DNA from: Actinoplanes sp. TBRC 11911
GTDB taxonomy: Bacteria > Actinomycetota > Actinomycetes > Mycobacteriales > Micromonosporaceae
Assembly: GCF_012933445.1 (NCBI RefSeq)
Contig: NZ_JABBNC010000001.1
Coordinates: 124,001-188,000, forward strand
Reading direction: 5' to 3'
DNA: 64,000 nucleotides
Of the stretch, positions 42,054 through 51,800 are shown piece by piece. The position numbers were made by a program, and so were the translations under genes. Under the pieces are notes generated by a model that was not told the origin of the DNA, did not search any database, and saw only the letters and a list, made by a program, of their open reading frames with translations. Position 1 is the stretch's first letter. Each line of letters opens with the position of its first letter.

Positions 42054-42826
42054 CAGATGGACCTCTCGGGTCGGGGCCGGACGGTGGCGTGCCACGTCCG
42101 GCCGAACAGCGGGCGCCCCTCGGGCGCGTTGTCGATGGTGAAGGTGACCCGATCGGGCCGGTAGCGGTCGTCGGAGAACTCGAACGCGTCGCCCGCCTTG
42201 GTGTAGGCGATGCGCACCTCACGCAACAACGGGTCGCCGATCGCGACGCCGAGCAGGTCCCGGTCGTGCGCGTCGGCCGGCACCGCGTCGATGCTGTGCC
42301 GGGCCACGCCGACCTGCAGGCCCTGGCCGATCAGGTGCTCGTAGATGGACCCGTCGTCCGGGTCGTGGTCGAACAACAGGGAGCCCCACGAGCGTACGAA
42401 AGTCGTTCGTTCCACCATGACCGGCTCACCGCCCAGCAGGCGCTGGCGCAGCAGCTGCACCACCGGCTCGCCGGGCTCGATGTCGAGGTGCGCGGCGAGT
42501 TCCGCGGTCGCCTTCCGGCGGGCGATCTCCACCGTGTGCTGGCCCGGCGGCAGGCCCAGCATCGCGGCCCAGCGGGAGAACGAGACGAACGAGTCGAACG
42601 GCGGCGCGAGCTCCCGCCGCTGCACGGTCGGGCGCTTGCCGCGGCCGCCGGAGATGAGGCCCTCGGCGCGCAGTGTCGCGAGCGCCTGGCGGACCGGTCC
42701 GCGGGAGCCGCGCCACCGCGTGCATAACTCCGCCTCGGACGGGACCGCCGCGCCCACGGCCAGCGCCCCGGACAGGATCCGGGCCCGCAGATCGGCGGCG
42801 ACACGCTCATGCAGGGGGGCTTCCAT
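42053..42826 (-). CDS. GntR/HutC-family regulator of the phosphonate island
   Basis: 257 aa from ATG 42826. N-terminal winged helix (residues 5-70: LRARILSGALAVGAAVPSEA, GPVRQALATLRAEGLI) and C-terminal UTRA ligand domain (about 90-245). HutC-subfamily proteins such as PhnF/PhnR repress phosphonate genes. It diverges from the FAD oxidoreductase-PhnSTUV operon across 114 bp containing a perfect palindrome at 42934-42949 and a weaker TTGTCA site beside its own start, so it probably represses both directions. Confidence 0.9.
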   Translation of the reverse strand: MEAPLHERVAADLRARILSGALAVGAAVPSEAELCTRWRGSRGPVRQALATLRAEGLISGGRGKRPTVQRRELAPPFDSFVSFSRWAAMLGLPPGQHTVEIARRKATAELAAHLDIEPGEPVVQLLRQRLLGGEPVMVERTTFVRSWGSLLFDHDPDDGSIYEHLIGQGLQVGVARHSIDAVPADAHDRDLLGVAIGDPLLREVRIAYTKAGDAFEFSDDRYRPDRVTFTIDNAPEGRPLFGRTWHATVRPRPERSI

Positions 42827-42831
42827 GAAAG

Positions 42832-42846
42832 TTGACAATACATGTC
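42832..42846. promoter_or_regulatory. second, imperfect GntR operator near the regulator start
   Basis: TTGACAATACATGTC contains TTGTCA on the minus strand, the core half-site of the perfect palindrome, and an imperfect TGACA/TGTC symmetry, six bases before the GntR start codon. Autoregulation would fit. Confidence 0.4.
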
Positions 42847-42933
42847 GGGCACGCCCCGAATCGTGCTGCTGGCGAACGCAAGGTGAACCCTTGGCGGCGT
42901 GCCTTGACCCCTGGATTTCGGCGAGCGAACCAT

Positions 42934-42949
42934 ACTTGTCATGACAAGT
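42934..42949. promoter_or_regulatory. perfect 16-bp palindrome over the FAD-gene start, likely GntR operator
   Basis: ACTTGTCATGACAAGT is fully symmetric and its centre is the ATG of the FAD oxidoreductase at 42941. CATACT (42931-42936) at -10 spacing and no ribosome site upstream suggest a leaderless transcript starting at the ATG, with the operator covering promoter and start. Confidence 0.65.
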
Positions 42950-44044
42950 CCGCGGCGGAACGAAGACGTGCTCATCGTCGGTGCCGGCATCGTGGGGCTC
43001 GGCCACGCGATGCACGCGCTGGCCCGGGGTGCGAGCGTCACCGTGGTCGAACGTAACCCGCGCGCGCTGGGCGCCTCGGTGCGTAACTTCGGCCACGGCT
43101 GCGTGACCGCTCAGGACGGCGACGCCCTGCGGTACGCGATGGCGGCCCGCCGGCACTGGCTGCGCGCGGCCGGGCAGGCCGGGTTCTGGATCCGCGACGC
43201 GGGAACCGTTGTGGTGGCACGCAACGACGACGAGTACGCGGTACTCGAGGACTTCCACGCCGCGCGCGGCGACGACGTCGTGCTGCTGGACGCCGCCGCC
43301 GTCAGCGCGAAAGTCCCGGTGGCCGAAGGCGTCGTCGGCGGTGCCTGGCTGCCGCTCGATCTGCGCGTCGATCCCCGCGAGGCGGTCGCGTCCATCGCGG
43401 CGTGGCTGGCCGGGCAGGGCGTCCGGTTTCTCTGGTCCACTTCGGTGCACGGCATCGAGGGCGACGTCGTGCGCACCAGCCGCGGCGACGTGACCGCCGA
43501 CAAGATCGTCGTAGCCGTGGGGCACGACATAGACCGCCTTTATCCCGAAATTTCGGACAGATTCTCCGTACGCCGGTGCATGCTGCACATGCTCGAGCTC
43601 GACGGCCCGGAAAGGACCGTCGACCCGGCGGTGCTGACCGGCTGGTCCCTGCTGCGCTACGACGGCTTCGCGGTCAGCCCCGCACTCAAGCAAGTAAAAG
43701 ACCGCCTCGACCCGGCCGGACTCGAAGCCGGCCTCAACCTGATGTTCACCCAGCGCCCGTCCGGAGAAATCGTCTTCGGCGACACCCACGACTACGGCGA
43801 GTTCGTCTCGCCGTTCCGCGCCGAAACGCGTGACGAACTCCTGCTGGGGCAGGCACGCGAGCTCTTCGGCATCCCGGCGCCGCGCGTCCGTGCCCGATGG
43901 CGCGGCGTCTACGCCTCCGCCCCCGAGAACTTCCTCATCGACTCCCCCGCCCCGAACATCCGCGTCGTGTCGGTCACCTCCGGCATCGGCATGACCACCG
44001 GGTTCGGCCTCGCCGAGCAGGTCATCGACGGCCTGTTCGTCTGA
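42941..44044 (+). CDS. FAD-dependent oxidoreductase, phosphonate-associated (TIGR03364-like)
   Basis: 367 aa. DAO-type flavoprotein: VLIVGAGIVGLGHAMHALARG (dinucleotide motif), VVERNPRALGASVRNFGHG, and a C-terminal GIGMTTGFGLAEQVIDG. It matches the TIGR03364 group (HpnW-like) found beside phosphonatase-like HAD and HD-oxygenase genes; relatives oxidise N-substituted or free 2-aminoethylphosphonates to release the amine. Exact substrate is inference. First gene of the rightward operon, with its start inside the 16-bp palindrome and no ribosome site, so probably leaderless. The transporter genes follow after 24 bp. Confidence 0.88.
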   Translation: MTSPRRNEDVLIVGAGIVGLGHAMHALARGASVTVVERNPRALGASVRNFGHGCVTAQDGDALRYAMAARRHWLRAAGQAGFWIRDAGTVVVARNDDEYAVLEDFHAARGDDVVLLDAAAVSAKVPVAEGVVGGAWLPLDLRVDPREAVASIAAWLAGQGVRFLWSTSVHGIEGDVVRTSRGDVTADKIVVAVGHDIDRLYPEISDRFSVRRCMLHMLELDGPERTVDPAVLTGWSLLRYDGFAVSPALKQVKDRLDPAGLEAGLNLMFTQRPSGEIVFGDTHDYGEFVSPFRAETRDELLLGQARELFGIPAPRVRARWRGVYASAPENFLIDSPAPNIRVVSVTSGIGMTTGFGLAEQVIDGLFV

Positions 44045-44068
44045 CACATCGTGGAAAGGTTTTCCGTC

Positions 44069-45124
44069 ATGACGATCCGACGCCTCGCCGGCGCCCTCGT
44101 CGCCGCCGTCACCGTCGCCGGCACGCTCGCCGCGTGCGGCGGCACCGATTCCGGCTCAACTTCCGCCTCCGCGGCCGGCGCTACCGGCGGGTCGGTCACC
44201 GTCTACAGCGCCGACGGCCTGGCCGACTGGTACAAACCGCAGTTCGCCGCGTTCACGCAGAGCACCGGCATCAAGGTGAACTACGTCGAGGCCGGCTCCG
44301 GCGAGGTGGTGAGCCGCATCGAGAAGGAGCGCTCCAACCCGCAGGCCGACGTACTGGTCACACTGCCGCCGTTCATCCAGCAGGCGGACAAGGACGGCAT
44401 GCTGGGCGACCTCGGCGTGGACACCACCACGATCCCGGCCGCGGACAAGGCGGCCAACAACCACTGGACCGCCGTGGTGAACAACTATTCGTGCTTCATC
44501 GTCAACAACAAGGTCACCCCGCCGAAGACCTGGGCCGACCTGCTCTCCGCGGTCTACAAGGGCAAGCTGCAGTACTCGACCCCGGGACAGGCCGGCGACG
44601 GCACCGCGGTGCTCGTTCTGCTGCAGCACGAGATGGGCAAGGACGCCGCCCTGGCGTACCTGAAGAAGTTGCAGGCCAACAACGTGGGCCCGTCCTCGTC
44701 GACCGGAAAGCTGCAGCCGCAGGTCTCCTCCGGGTCGCTCACCGTGGCGAACGGCGACCTGCAGATGAACCTGACCTCGATCTCGACCGACAAGTCGGCG
44801 TTCAAGGTGTTCTTCCCGGCCGACGGCACCAAACAACCGGAAACCCTTGCCCTCCCGTACGACATGGGTCTGACCAGCAACGCCCCGCACGCGGACAACG
44901 GCAAGAAGCTGATGAACTTCCTGCTGTCCCCGGACGCGCAGAAGGCCGCCTCGTCGGTGGCGTTCGGCATCCCGGTCCGCTCCGACGTCACGCCGACCGA
45001 CGCCAATTACAACTCGGTGCAGGCCGCCGTCAAGGGCGTGCAGATCTACCACCCCGACTGGGACGCGGTGCTCGCGGACCTCGACAAGGACGTGGCCGCC
45101 TACACCAGCGCGACCGCGAGCTGA
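44069..45124 (+). CDS. phnS: 2-aminoethylphosphonate ABC transporter binding lipoprotein
   Basis: 351 aa from ATG 44069 (GGAAAGG upstream). Signal peptide with lipobox LAAC (Cys about 22). The mature part matches Salmonella PhnS as I recall it: VTVYSADGLADWY, SNPQADVLVTLPPFIQ, LQYSTPGQAGDGTAV, ANNVGPSSSTGKLQP and VANGDLQMNL. It captures 2-aminoethylphosphonate or a close analogue outside the membrane. PhnT follows after one base; the operon is under the GntR operator. Confidence 0.92.
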   Translation: MTIRRLAGALVAAVTVAGTLAACGGTDSGSTSASAAGATGGSVTVYSADGLADWYKPQFAAFTQSTGIKVNYVEAGSGEVVSRIEKERSNPQADVLVTLPPFIQQADKDGMLGDLGVDTTTIPAADKAANNHWTAVVNNYSCFIVNNKVTPPKTWADLLSAVYKGKLQYSTPGQAGDGTAVLVLLQHEMGKDAALAYLKKLQANNVGPSSSTGKLQPQVSSGSLTVANGDLQMNLTSISTDKSAFKVFFPADGTKQPETLALPYDMGLTSNAPHADNGKKLMNFLLSPDAQKAASSVAFGIPVRSDVTPTDANYNSVQAAVKGVQIYHPDWDAVLADLDKDVAAYTSATAS

Positions 45125-45125
45125 G

Positions 45126-46160
45126 ATGTCCGAGGCCATCCGCTTCGACAACGTCCGCGTCGACTACGGACGCACGCGGGCCCTCGCCGACTTCAGCCTT
45201 AGCGTCGGCGCGGGCGAGACGGTGGCGCTGCTCGGACCGTCCGGATCCGGCAAGTCGACGGCGCTCAAGGCCCTCGCGGGCTTCGAGCGGCCGTCGGCGG
45301 GCCGGGTCCACCTGGCCGGGCGGGACGTCACCGACCTACCGCCCTACGAACGCGGGCTGGGCGTGGTCGTCCAGCAGTACGCCCTCTTCCCGCACATGCG
45401 CGTGGCGGACAACGTGGCTTTCGGCCTGAAAGCGCGCCGCACCGCCAAAGCCATCGTCAAGGACCGGGTCGCCGAGGTCCTCACGATGGTCGGGATGGCC
45501 GAGTTCGCCCACCGCTACCCGGCCGAGCTGTCCGGCGGCCAGCAGCAGCGCGTCGCCATCGCGCGGGCGCTGGCCCCCGCGCCCGAGGTGCTGCTGCTCG
45601 ACGAGCCGTTGTCGGCGCTCGACGCGAAGCTGCGCCAGGACATGATCGGCGAGCTGCAGCGGCTGCGCGCGGACCTGCCCGGGATCGCCATGCTGTACGT
45701 CACCCACGATCAGGTCGAGGCGCTGAGCCTGGCGGACCGCATCGTGGTGATGCGCGACGGCCGGATCGTCGACAGCGGTCCGGCGGCCGGCCTTTACCGC
45801 ACGCCGCCGTCGCCGTTCACCGCCTCGTTCCTCGGCGACGCCAACCTGGTGCCGACCGTCGTGGTGGAGACCGACGTCGTCCAGGCCGGCGATTTGACCG
45901 TACGCCTCGACACCGGCCCGTTCACGGCCGGTGACCCGACGCTGCTCTGTCTGCGGCCGCACGAGATCGAGGTCGGTCCCGGCTGGACCGGCCGGCTCAG
46001 CGCGGTGCAGTGGCGCGGCGCCAGTTACCGGCTCGCGGTGGAGGTCGACGGCGTCGGTCCGATCCGCCTCGACGTCTCCTCGACCCGCGCGTTGCCCGAG
46101 GTCGGCCAGCAGATCTCCATCGCCCCGGCCAGCGGCGCCGGGGTTCTGGTCCCGTCATGA
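45126..46160 (+). CDS. phnT: 2-aminoethylphosphonate ABC transporter ATPase
   Basis: 344 aa. Walker A GPSGSGKST (about residue 38), Q-loop VVVQQYALFPHM, signature LSGGQQQRVAIARAL, Walker B VLLLDEPLSALDAK, switch His in VTHDQ, and a C-terminal TOBE-like regulatory domain (about 280-344). This is the CUT1/PotA-like layout of PhnT. ATG 45126; the stop overlaps the PhnU start (ATGA). Confidence 0.92.
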   Translation: MSEAIRFDNVRVDYGRTRALADFSLSVGAGETVALLGPSGSGKSTALKALAGFERPSAGRVHLAGRDVTDLPPYERGLGVVVQQYALFPHMRVADNVAFGLKARRTAKAIVKDRVAEVLTMVGMAEFAHRYPAELSGGQQQRVAIARALAPAPEVLLLDEPLSALDAKLRQDMIGELQRLRADLPGIAMLYVTHDQVEALSLADRIVVMRDGRIVDSGPAAGLYRTPPSPFTASFLGDANLVPTVVVETDVVQAGDLTVRLDTGPFTAGDPTLLCLRPHEIEVGPGWTGRLSAVQWRGASYRLAVEVDGVGPIRLDVSSTRALPEVGQQISIAPASGAGVLVPS

Positions 46161-47056
46161 CCGCCGCCGTCGAGGCGGTCCTTCCCGCCGACGCCGCCCG
46201 GCCGCGCACCAGGCGAGCGCGGCTGGGCGGCGTCAGCCTCATCGGCCCGCTCGCCGTCCTGGGCCTGCTGTTCATCTATCCCTTGGTGACCGTCGTCGAG
46301 CAGTCCTTCGAGGACCGGCTCGGCCGGCCCGCCGGCGCGGTCGCCTGGCACACCGTCCTGGCCTCCGCCGAGTTCCGCACCGGCCTGCTCACCACCGTCG
46401 AGATCGCGGCCGGCGCGACCGTCGGCTGTGTCGTGATCGGCACCTTCATCGCGATCGTGCTGGCCTTCGTCCCGTTCCCCGGCTCCGCCGCGGTCGCCCG
46501 GCTGACCACGGTGATCCTGGCCTTCCCGTCGTTCTTCATCGCGCTGTCGTTCGCCGTCCTCTACGGGCGGGTGGGCGTGCTCAGCTCGATCGTGCAAAGC
46601 GTCACCGGGCATTCCGAGGCGCTGGGCGGTTTCATCCACACCCGCTGGGCCGTGCTGCTCGCCGAGATCACCTTCTACACCCCGTTCGTCATCCGCCCGG
46701 TGCTCGCGGCCGCCCAGCAGATGCAGACCGAGCAGCTGCGCGTCGCGGCGAGCCTCGGCGCCCGGCCCTGGACGGTGGTGCGGCGCGTGCTGCTGCCCGA
46801 GTTGCTGCCGTCGATCGTGGCCGGCGCCGGCCTGTGCCTGATGCTGACGCTCAACGAGTTCGGCATCATCCTGTTCATCGGCGCCAAGGGCGTGCTGACG
46901 CTGCCGGTGCTCATCTACACCAAGGGCATCGTCGCCTTCGACTACCCGTCCGCGGCGGTGCTGGCGTGCGTGCAGGTCGCCCTGTCGATGCTGCTCTACC
47001 TGCTGGGCCGGCTGCTCGTCGCGCGGATCGGAGGCCGTCGTGCTGGTCTGGACTAA
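46157..47056 (+). CDS. phnU: 2-aminoethylphosphonate ABC transporter permease 1
   Basis: 299 aa from ATG 46157, overlapping phnT. Six predicted membrane helices (first about 28-48) and the ATPase-coupling EAA loop AASLGARPWTVVRRVLLPELLP. BPD_transp_1 fold. Pairs with the next gene's product as the channel. The 3' end overlaps phnV by 17 bp. Confidence 0.9.
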   Translation: MTAAVEAVLPADAARPRTRRARLGGVSLIGPLAVLGLLFIYPLVTVVEQSFEDRLGRPAGAVAWHTVLASAEFRTGLLTTVEIAAGATVGCVVIGTFIAIVLAFVPFPGSAAVARLTTVILAFPSFFIALSFAVLYGRVGVLSSIVQSVTGHSEALGGFIHTRWAVLLAEITFYTPFVIRPVLAAAQQMQTEQLRVAASLGARPWTVVRRVLLPELLPSIVAGAGLCLMLTLNEFGIILFIGAKGVLTLPVLIYTKGIVAFDYPSAAVLACVQVALSMLLYLLGRLLVARIGGRRAGLD

Positions 47057-47834
47057 CCGCGGGCGGCGTACGGTCGTCGCGGTTTTCGCCGTGGTGGTGC
47101 TGGTGCTTCTGGTCGCGCCGCTGCTGGTCGTGCTCGTCGCGGCGTTCTCCGGCACCTGGAACGGGGTGCTGCCGGGCTCGCTGACCGCCGCACACCTGCG
47201 CGACGCGCTGGCGGCCGACAACCTCGCGAGCCTGTCCACCAGCATCCAGACCGCGGTGCTGGCCGGGCTGGTCGCGGTGGTCACCGGCACGTGGGCGGCG
47301 ATCGCGGCCGACCGGCTGCCCGGCCGGCTGCGCACGGTCGCCGACGCGCTCTTCCACCTGCCGGTGGCGGTGCCCAGCGTGGTGCTGGGCTTCGGCATGC
47401 TGGTCGCGTTCAGCCATCGCCCGTTCCTGCTGAACGGCACCCGGTGGATCGTCATCGCCGCGCAGACCATGCTGGTGTTCGCGTTCGCCTACAGTGCCGT
47501 GTCGGCGGCCATGCGGCGGCTCGACCGGCAGCTGCTCGACGTGGCCGGGAGCCTCGGCGCGCGGCCGTCGCGGGTGCTGATCCGGGTGACGCTGCCGCTG
47601 CTGCTTCCGTCGATCACCGCGGCCGCCGCGCTGTCGGTGGCGCTGTGCATGGGCGAGCTGGGCGCCACCGTCATGGTGTATCCGCCGAGCTGGCGCACGC
47701 TGCCGGTGACCGTGTTCGGGCTCTCCGACCGCGGCGACGTGTTCGGCGCCAGCGCGGACACGCTGCTGTTGCTGGTGGCGACCGGGGTGCTGCTCCTGCT
47801 GATCGGGCGGATCCGTCAGCGGGTGCGCACGTAG
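47040..47834 (+). CDS. phnV: 2-aminoethylphosphonate ABC transporter permease 2
   Basis: 264 aa from GTG 47040. Six membrane helices and the EAA loop AGSLGARPSRVLIRVTLPLLLP. BPD_transp_1 fold, shorter than PhnU as usual. It overlaps PhnU and converges on the HD-oxygenase gene, whose last 19 bp overlap its 3' end. With PhnS/T/U it completes the importer. Confidence 0.9.
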   Translation: MLVWTNRGRRTVVAVFAVVVLVLLVAPLLVVLVAAFSGTWNGVLPGSLTAAHLRDALAADNLASLSTSIQTAVLAGLVAVVTGTWAAIAADRLPGRLRTVADALFHLPVAVPSVVLGFGMLVAFSHRPFLLNGTRWIVIAAQTMLVFAFAYSAVSAAMRRLDRQLLDVAGSLGARPSRVLIRVTLPLLLPSITAAAALSVALCMGELGATVMVYPPSWRTLPVTVFGLSDRGDVFGASADTLLLLVATGVLLLLIGRIRQRVRT

Positions 47835-48349
47835 TCGCGGACGCGCGGTGCCCAGGTCGCCAGGCCCGGCACCGCGCGCCCGACCTCCTTGGCGGCCTCG
47901 TCGGCGCGGCGCAACGCGACCGCGTCGGCGCTGCCCGGCCGGGCCTCGAACGCTTCGATCTCCGCGCGGGTCATGGCCGCGCCCTGCCGGCCGAGGCTGA
48001 GTTCGCTGGCCGGCGACAGCTCGTACGCCTCGGTGGCCGCGAGGTAGCGCTTGGCCTGCACGTGCAACCCCACCAGATCGGCCACCCGGTCGCCGAACAG
48101 CGGCCGGACCGCGTCGGCGCCCGCGCGGGCGTGGTCGGGGCCGTCGCCGGTCGCGTGCCCGATGTCGTGGACCAGCCCGGCCAGGTGCAGGCCGAGGTCC
48201 GCGGGATGCCGGGCGCGCAGCACGTCGGCGCATTGCAGCCCGTGCGCGAGCAGGTCGACCGGGTCGCCCTCGGGTGGCGGCGCGTCGAACACCCCGTCGA
48301 GCGCGGCGAACCAGTCCAGAAAGGCGTCGGCGTCCGCGAAGATCACCAT
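47816..48349 (-). CDS. PhnZ/PhnHD-type HD-domain oxygenase
   Basis: 177 aa from ATG 48349. HD-domain protein with GLVHDIGH, HGLQCADVLRARHP, HARAGAD and HVQAKRYL, the pattern of phosphonate-operon HD oxygenases (TIGR03276; PhnZ). These di-iron enzymes cleave the C-P bond of 1-hydroxy-2-aminoethylphosphonate with O2, giving glycine and phosphate. The usual partner hydroxylase PhnY is not in the window; it may lie elsewhere or the substrate may differ. The start overlaps the end of the secreted-protein gene by seven bases. Not an HDIG phosphodiesterase by context. Confidence 0.88.
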   Translation of the reverse strand: MVIFADADAFLDWFAALDGVFDAPPPEGDPVDLLAHGLQCADVLRARHPADLGLHLAGLVHDIGHATGDGPDHARAGADAVRPLFGDRVADLVGLHVQAKRYLAATEAYELSPASELSLGRQGAAMTRAEIEAFEARPGSADAVALRRADEAAKEVGRAVPGLATWAPRVRDYVRTR

Positions 48350-48810
48350 GTGGCCAGCGTACGGCTGTCCCCGTCCGAGGTCACCGTGAGCTTCCACCCG
48401 GTGGTGGACGACACCAGCCGCACCTTGCCGATGGTCTCGTGCTGGTCGTCCGGGCACGGCTGGCCCGGCGCCGGCGGCACCGAGGTGCCGGAGATCCCGG
48501 AACGCGCCCCGCTGATCCGGAAACCCTGATATCCGGCAGTGTCGATCAGGTCGAAGCGTCCGAAGTCCCGGTGGTGCACCACCGGGACCACGCGTTCGCC
48601 GCAGGTGGCCCGATACGTGTCGTCGGTCCAGAAGTCGTGCTCGAAGACCAGCCCGGACGCCTTCGACGCCAGCTCCCGGCCGGTCCAGCCGAAGGCCTCG
48701 CGCACGTCGGCCGCGCCGACGAACCCGGTCTTGGTCTCCGGGTCGTAACGCACCGACGCGGGCGCCGGGGTCGCGGCGGTGAGAAGGGCGAGGGCGAGCG
48801 GGAAAAGCAT
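48343..48810 (-). CDS. secreted hypothetical protein upstream of the HD oxygenase
   Basis: 155 aa from ATG 48810 (CAGGAGCC upstream). Signal peptide (LFPLALALLTAATPAPA, cut near residue 19). The mature domain has ADVREAFGWTGRELASKA, then FWTDDTYRATCGE and PGQPCPDDQHETIG, with two Cys likely bonded. It resembles uncharacterised actinobacterial exported proteins. It overlaps the HD-oxygenase start, so the two are translationally coupled although one is exported and the other cytosolic. No phosphonate role is known. Confidence 0.7.
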   Translation of the reverse strand: MLFPLALALLTAATPAPASVRYDPETKTGFVGAADVREAFGWTGRELASKASGLVFEHDFWTDDTYRATCGERVVPVVHHRDFGRFDLIDTAGYQGFRISGARSGISGTSVPPAPGQPCPDDQHETIGKVRLVSSTTGWKLTVTSDGDSRTLATW

Positions 48811-48856
48811 GTCTGGCTCCTGAATGACCGGCGGATTCCTAACACCCAACGCCGGA

Positions 48857-51800
48857 TCAGCGATTCCGGACACGCTCGGCGTCCGGCTCGGCCCCCAATC
48901 TCGTGTACGCCTCGAGCGCCGCGGCCCGGAGCTGCCCCGAGCGCCGCGGGCTGACCGTGGCGAGCCGCTCCCGGGCGCGGGCGGCGGCCAGCGGCATGGA
49001 CAGCCGGTCGAAGCCCGCCACGGCCCGGGTGAAGAGCGCCTGTGCCGTCGCCCGGTCACCGGCCGCCGCCCGGACGACGCCCTCGGCCCGGTCGCACGTG
49101 GGCGTGACGGTCGCGAGGAACCCGGCCGTGGCGCGCACCGACGGGAGGAGCCGGGCCAGGGCCTCGTGCTCGCCGAGCGCTTCGAGAGCCTCGACCAGAA
49201 CCAGCGTCTCGTACGGGATCTCCTCCGGTCCGGGACGGCGCCCGCGGCGTACGAGCAATTCGGCAAGGTTGCGCCCGGCCCGCGCGTCACCCAGCTCGAT
49301 GGCCAATTGCCCGCGCAGCGCCTCGGTGTTGCCGGGATGCTCCAGATCGACGGGCACGCCGGCGGCCACCGACCGCGCGCCCGGCCGGTCACCTCGACGA
49401 GCCATCCCGAGGGCGCCGATCAGCGGCCCACCCTTGATGTACGGGCAGCTCATCTCCCGTTCCGGACCGTCCCGCAAGGTCAGGTGCTCGTCGAGGTACG
49501 GCTCCATCTCGGACCATCGGCCGAGCTGGAGAAGGTTGGCCATGACGAGATAGGTGGCGTGCAGCCGGTCGTGCGGCGACAACGGCCGGGCCGTCTCGTA
49601 CGACCGCAGGGCATGGTTCAGCGACAGCCGATAGTCGCCGCGGACGTCGGCCAGCACCAGACCGGCGATCGTGTGCCCGAGCGCCCGATCCCGGTCGCGG
49701 CCGTCGCGCTCGACGAGCTTGACCTCGTCCAGGATGACCTCGACCGCCTCCGGGTAGCGGCCGTCGAGGAAATGCACCGCCGCGCGCCCGAGCAGCGCCA
49801 GCCCGCGCAGCGACGGCGAGGCGAGCCGATCGGCCAGGGTGAACGCCGCCGCCGCGGCCGCACGGCGCTGCTCCACCGCGACCGGGTCGGCCAGACCCGT
49901 CCACGCCCAGCGGCCGCCGCACAGTGCCCGCAGGGACAGCAGCTGAGCCTTCGTCGGCGGGTCGCTCACCGCGGCCAGGCCCTCGTCGATGACCCGGTCG
50001 GCCATCGCGGGCTCGGCCGGCGCCCGGAACCCGCCCCACCGGGCCACCGCCATCCGCGCGGTCTTGAGGCACAGCTCGGCGCGGCGGTCGTCGAAGCCCG
50101 GCGAGGTGCGCAGGATCGTGATGGCCTCCCGCCACGCGCGCGCCGCCTCGTCCCCGGCGTACGCGGTTTCGTGGTCGTCGCCGATCGCCTCCATGGCCTC
50201 GGCGCGCTCGCCCGCGCCCGAGGCGTACCGGAGCGCTCGTTTGTGCAGGTCGAGCGCCTTGGCGATGGCGTACCGGCGGCGGGCGCCGGTCCCGGCGGCG
50301 ACGAGCGAGCGGAACGCCTTGCCGCGCACCCAGTCGCCCTTGCGATCCTCGCCGGGGATCGCGTGCCAGGTGTCGGCCGCCGCCGCGTAGTGGAACGCGA
50401 CCAGCTCGATGACCTCGCCGACCCGCTCGCGGGACAGTTCCTCGAGCCAGGCCGCGACGTCCGCGTGGCCGTGGGCGCGGCGCGCGGCGGGCAGACTCGC
50501 GTACGCCACATCGCGCAGCAACGCGTGTTTGAAGGCGAACTCGTTGTCTCGCGCGACGATCAGCCCGCGCGCCTCCAGCGCGCCCAGCTCGTCGTCGAGG
50601 TCCTCGCCGAGCGGCTCGGTCCGGAACACCCGGCCCATCACCGACGCCGCCTGCAGCAACCGTTTCTCCGGCGCCGGCAGGGCGTCGACCCGGGCCGCCA
50701 GCAAGGCGTGCAACGTGTCCGGCAGCGTGACCGCGCCGCCCTCCGCCAGGTGCGCCGCGAGCTCGTCGAGGAAGTACGGGTTGCCCTCGGCCCGGGCCAG
50801 GATCTCGTCGCGGCGGCGGGGATCGACCGCCTTCGCGGTGAGCAGTTCCCGGCTGGCCTCGTCGGTCAGCGCGCCCAGCGACACCGTCGACACGTCCGCG
50901 GCGCCGAACCCGCCGAACTCGGGACGCGCGGTGGCCAGCACCACCACCGGTCCGGTCGAGCGCGCCACCAGCCGGATCAGCATGTCCACCAACGGTTTCC
51001 CGGCCCAGTGCAGGTCCTCGACCACCATGATGACCGGGCCGTCCTGAGCGAACGCGCTGGCGAACCGCGGCCACGCCCGGCCCAGCTCCTCGGCGACCGC
51101 GCGCGGGTCGGCGGCGTCCAGCGGGTTGTCCGGCAGCCGCACGGCCGCGGTGGTGGCCAGCGCGAAGATGGTCGCATCCACATCGGACCGACCACGGAAC
51201 AGCTGTGCCAGGCGGGTCCGCAACCGTTGCTGCGTCTGCGGTCCGGAGTCGCCGAGCGGGATGCCGCACGCCTCGCGCAGAATCTCGCCGAGCGCCCAAT
51301 AGGTGATGCCGTCGCCGGCCGCGAGGCATCGCCCGCGCAACACCCGGGTGTCCGGCCGCGCCAGCAACACCTCACGGACCAGCCGGGTCTTCCCGATCCC
51401 GGCGGCACCGGTGATGGTGAGCAGTCGCGGGCGCCGGCTGGCCTCGGCCTCCTCGATGAGGCCGAGCACCGCGCGGATCTCGCCGGTGCGGCCCACCATC
51501 GGCGCCTCGTGCTCGCGCCGCCGCTCGTCCGGCGCCCAGGACGCGGACAGCAGCCGGCCGCCGCGGAACCGGAAATGGCCGTGCCGCGCGGCGAGCCGGG
51601 TCCGTTCGGCGGCGAGCAACGTGTGCGGGCCGGCCGCCTCGCGCAGCCGGGCCGCGCCGTCGAGCACCGCGCCGCCGATGTCCGGCAGCAGGGCGGGCGC
51701 GATGATCTCGCCGGTGTCCACGCCGAGCCGGATCGCCACCGGCAGCCGTTGCAGGATCTCGAAACCGGCCCACAGCGCGCGGTCGGCGTGCTCCTCGCGG

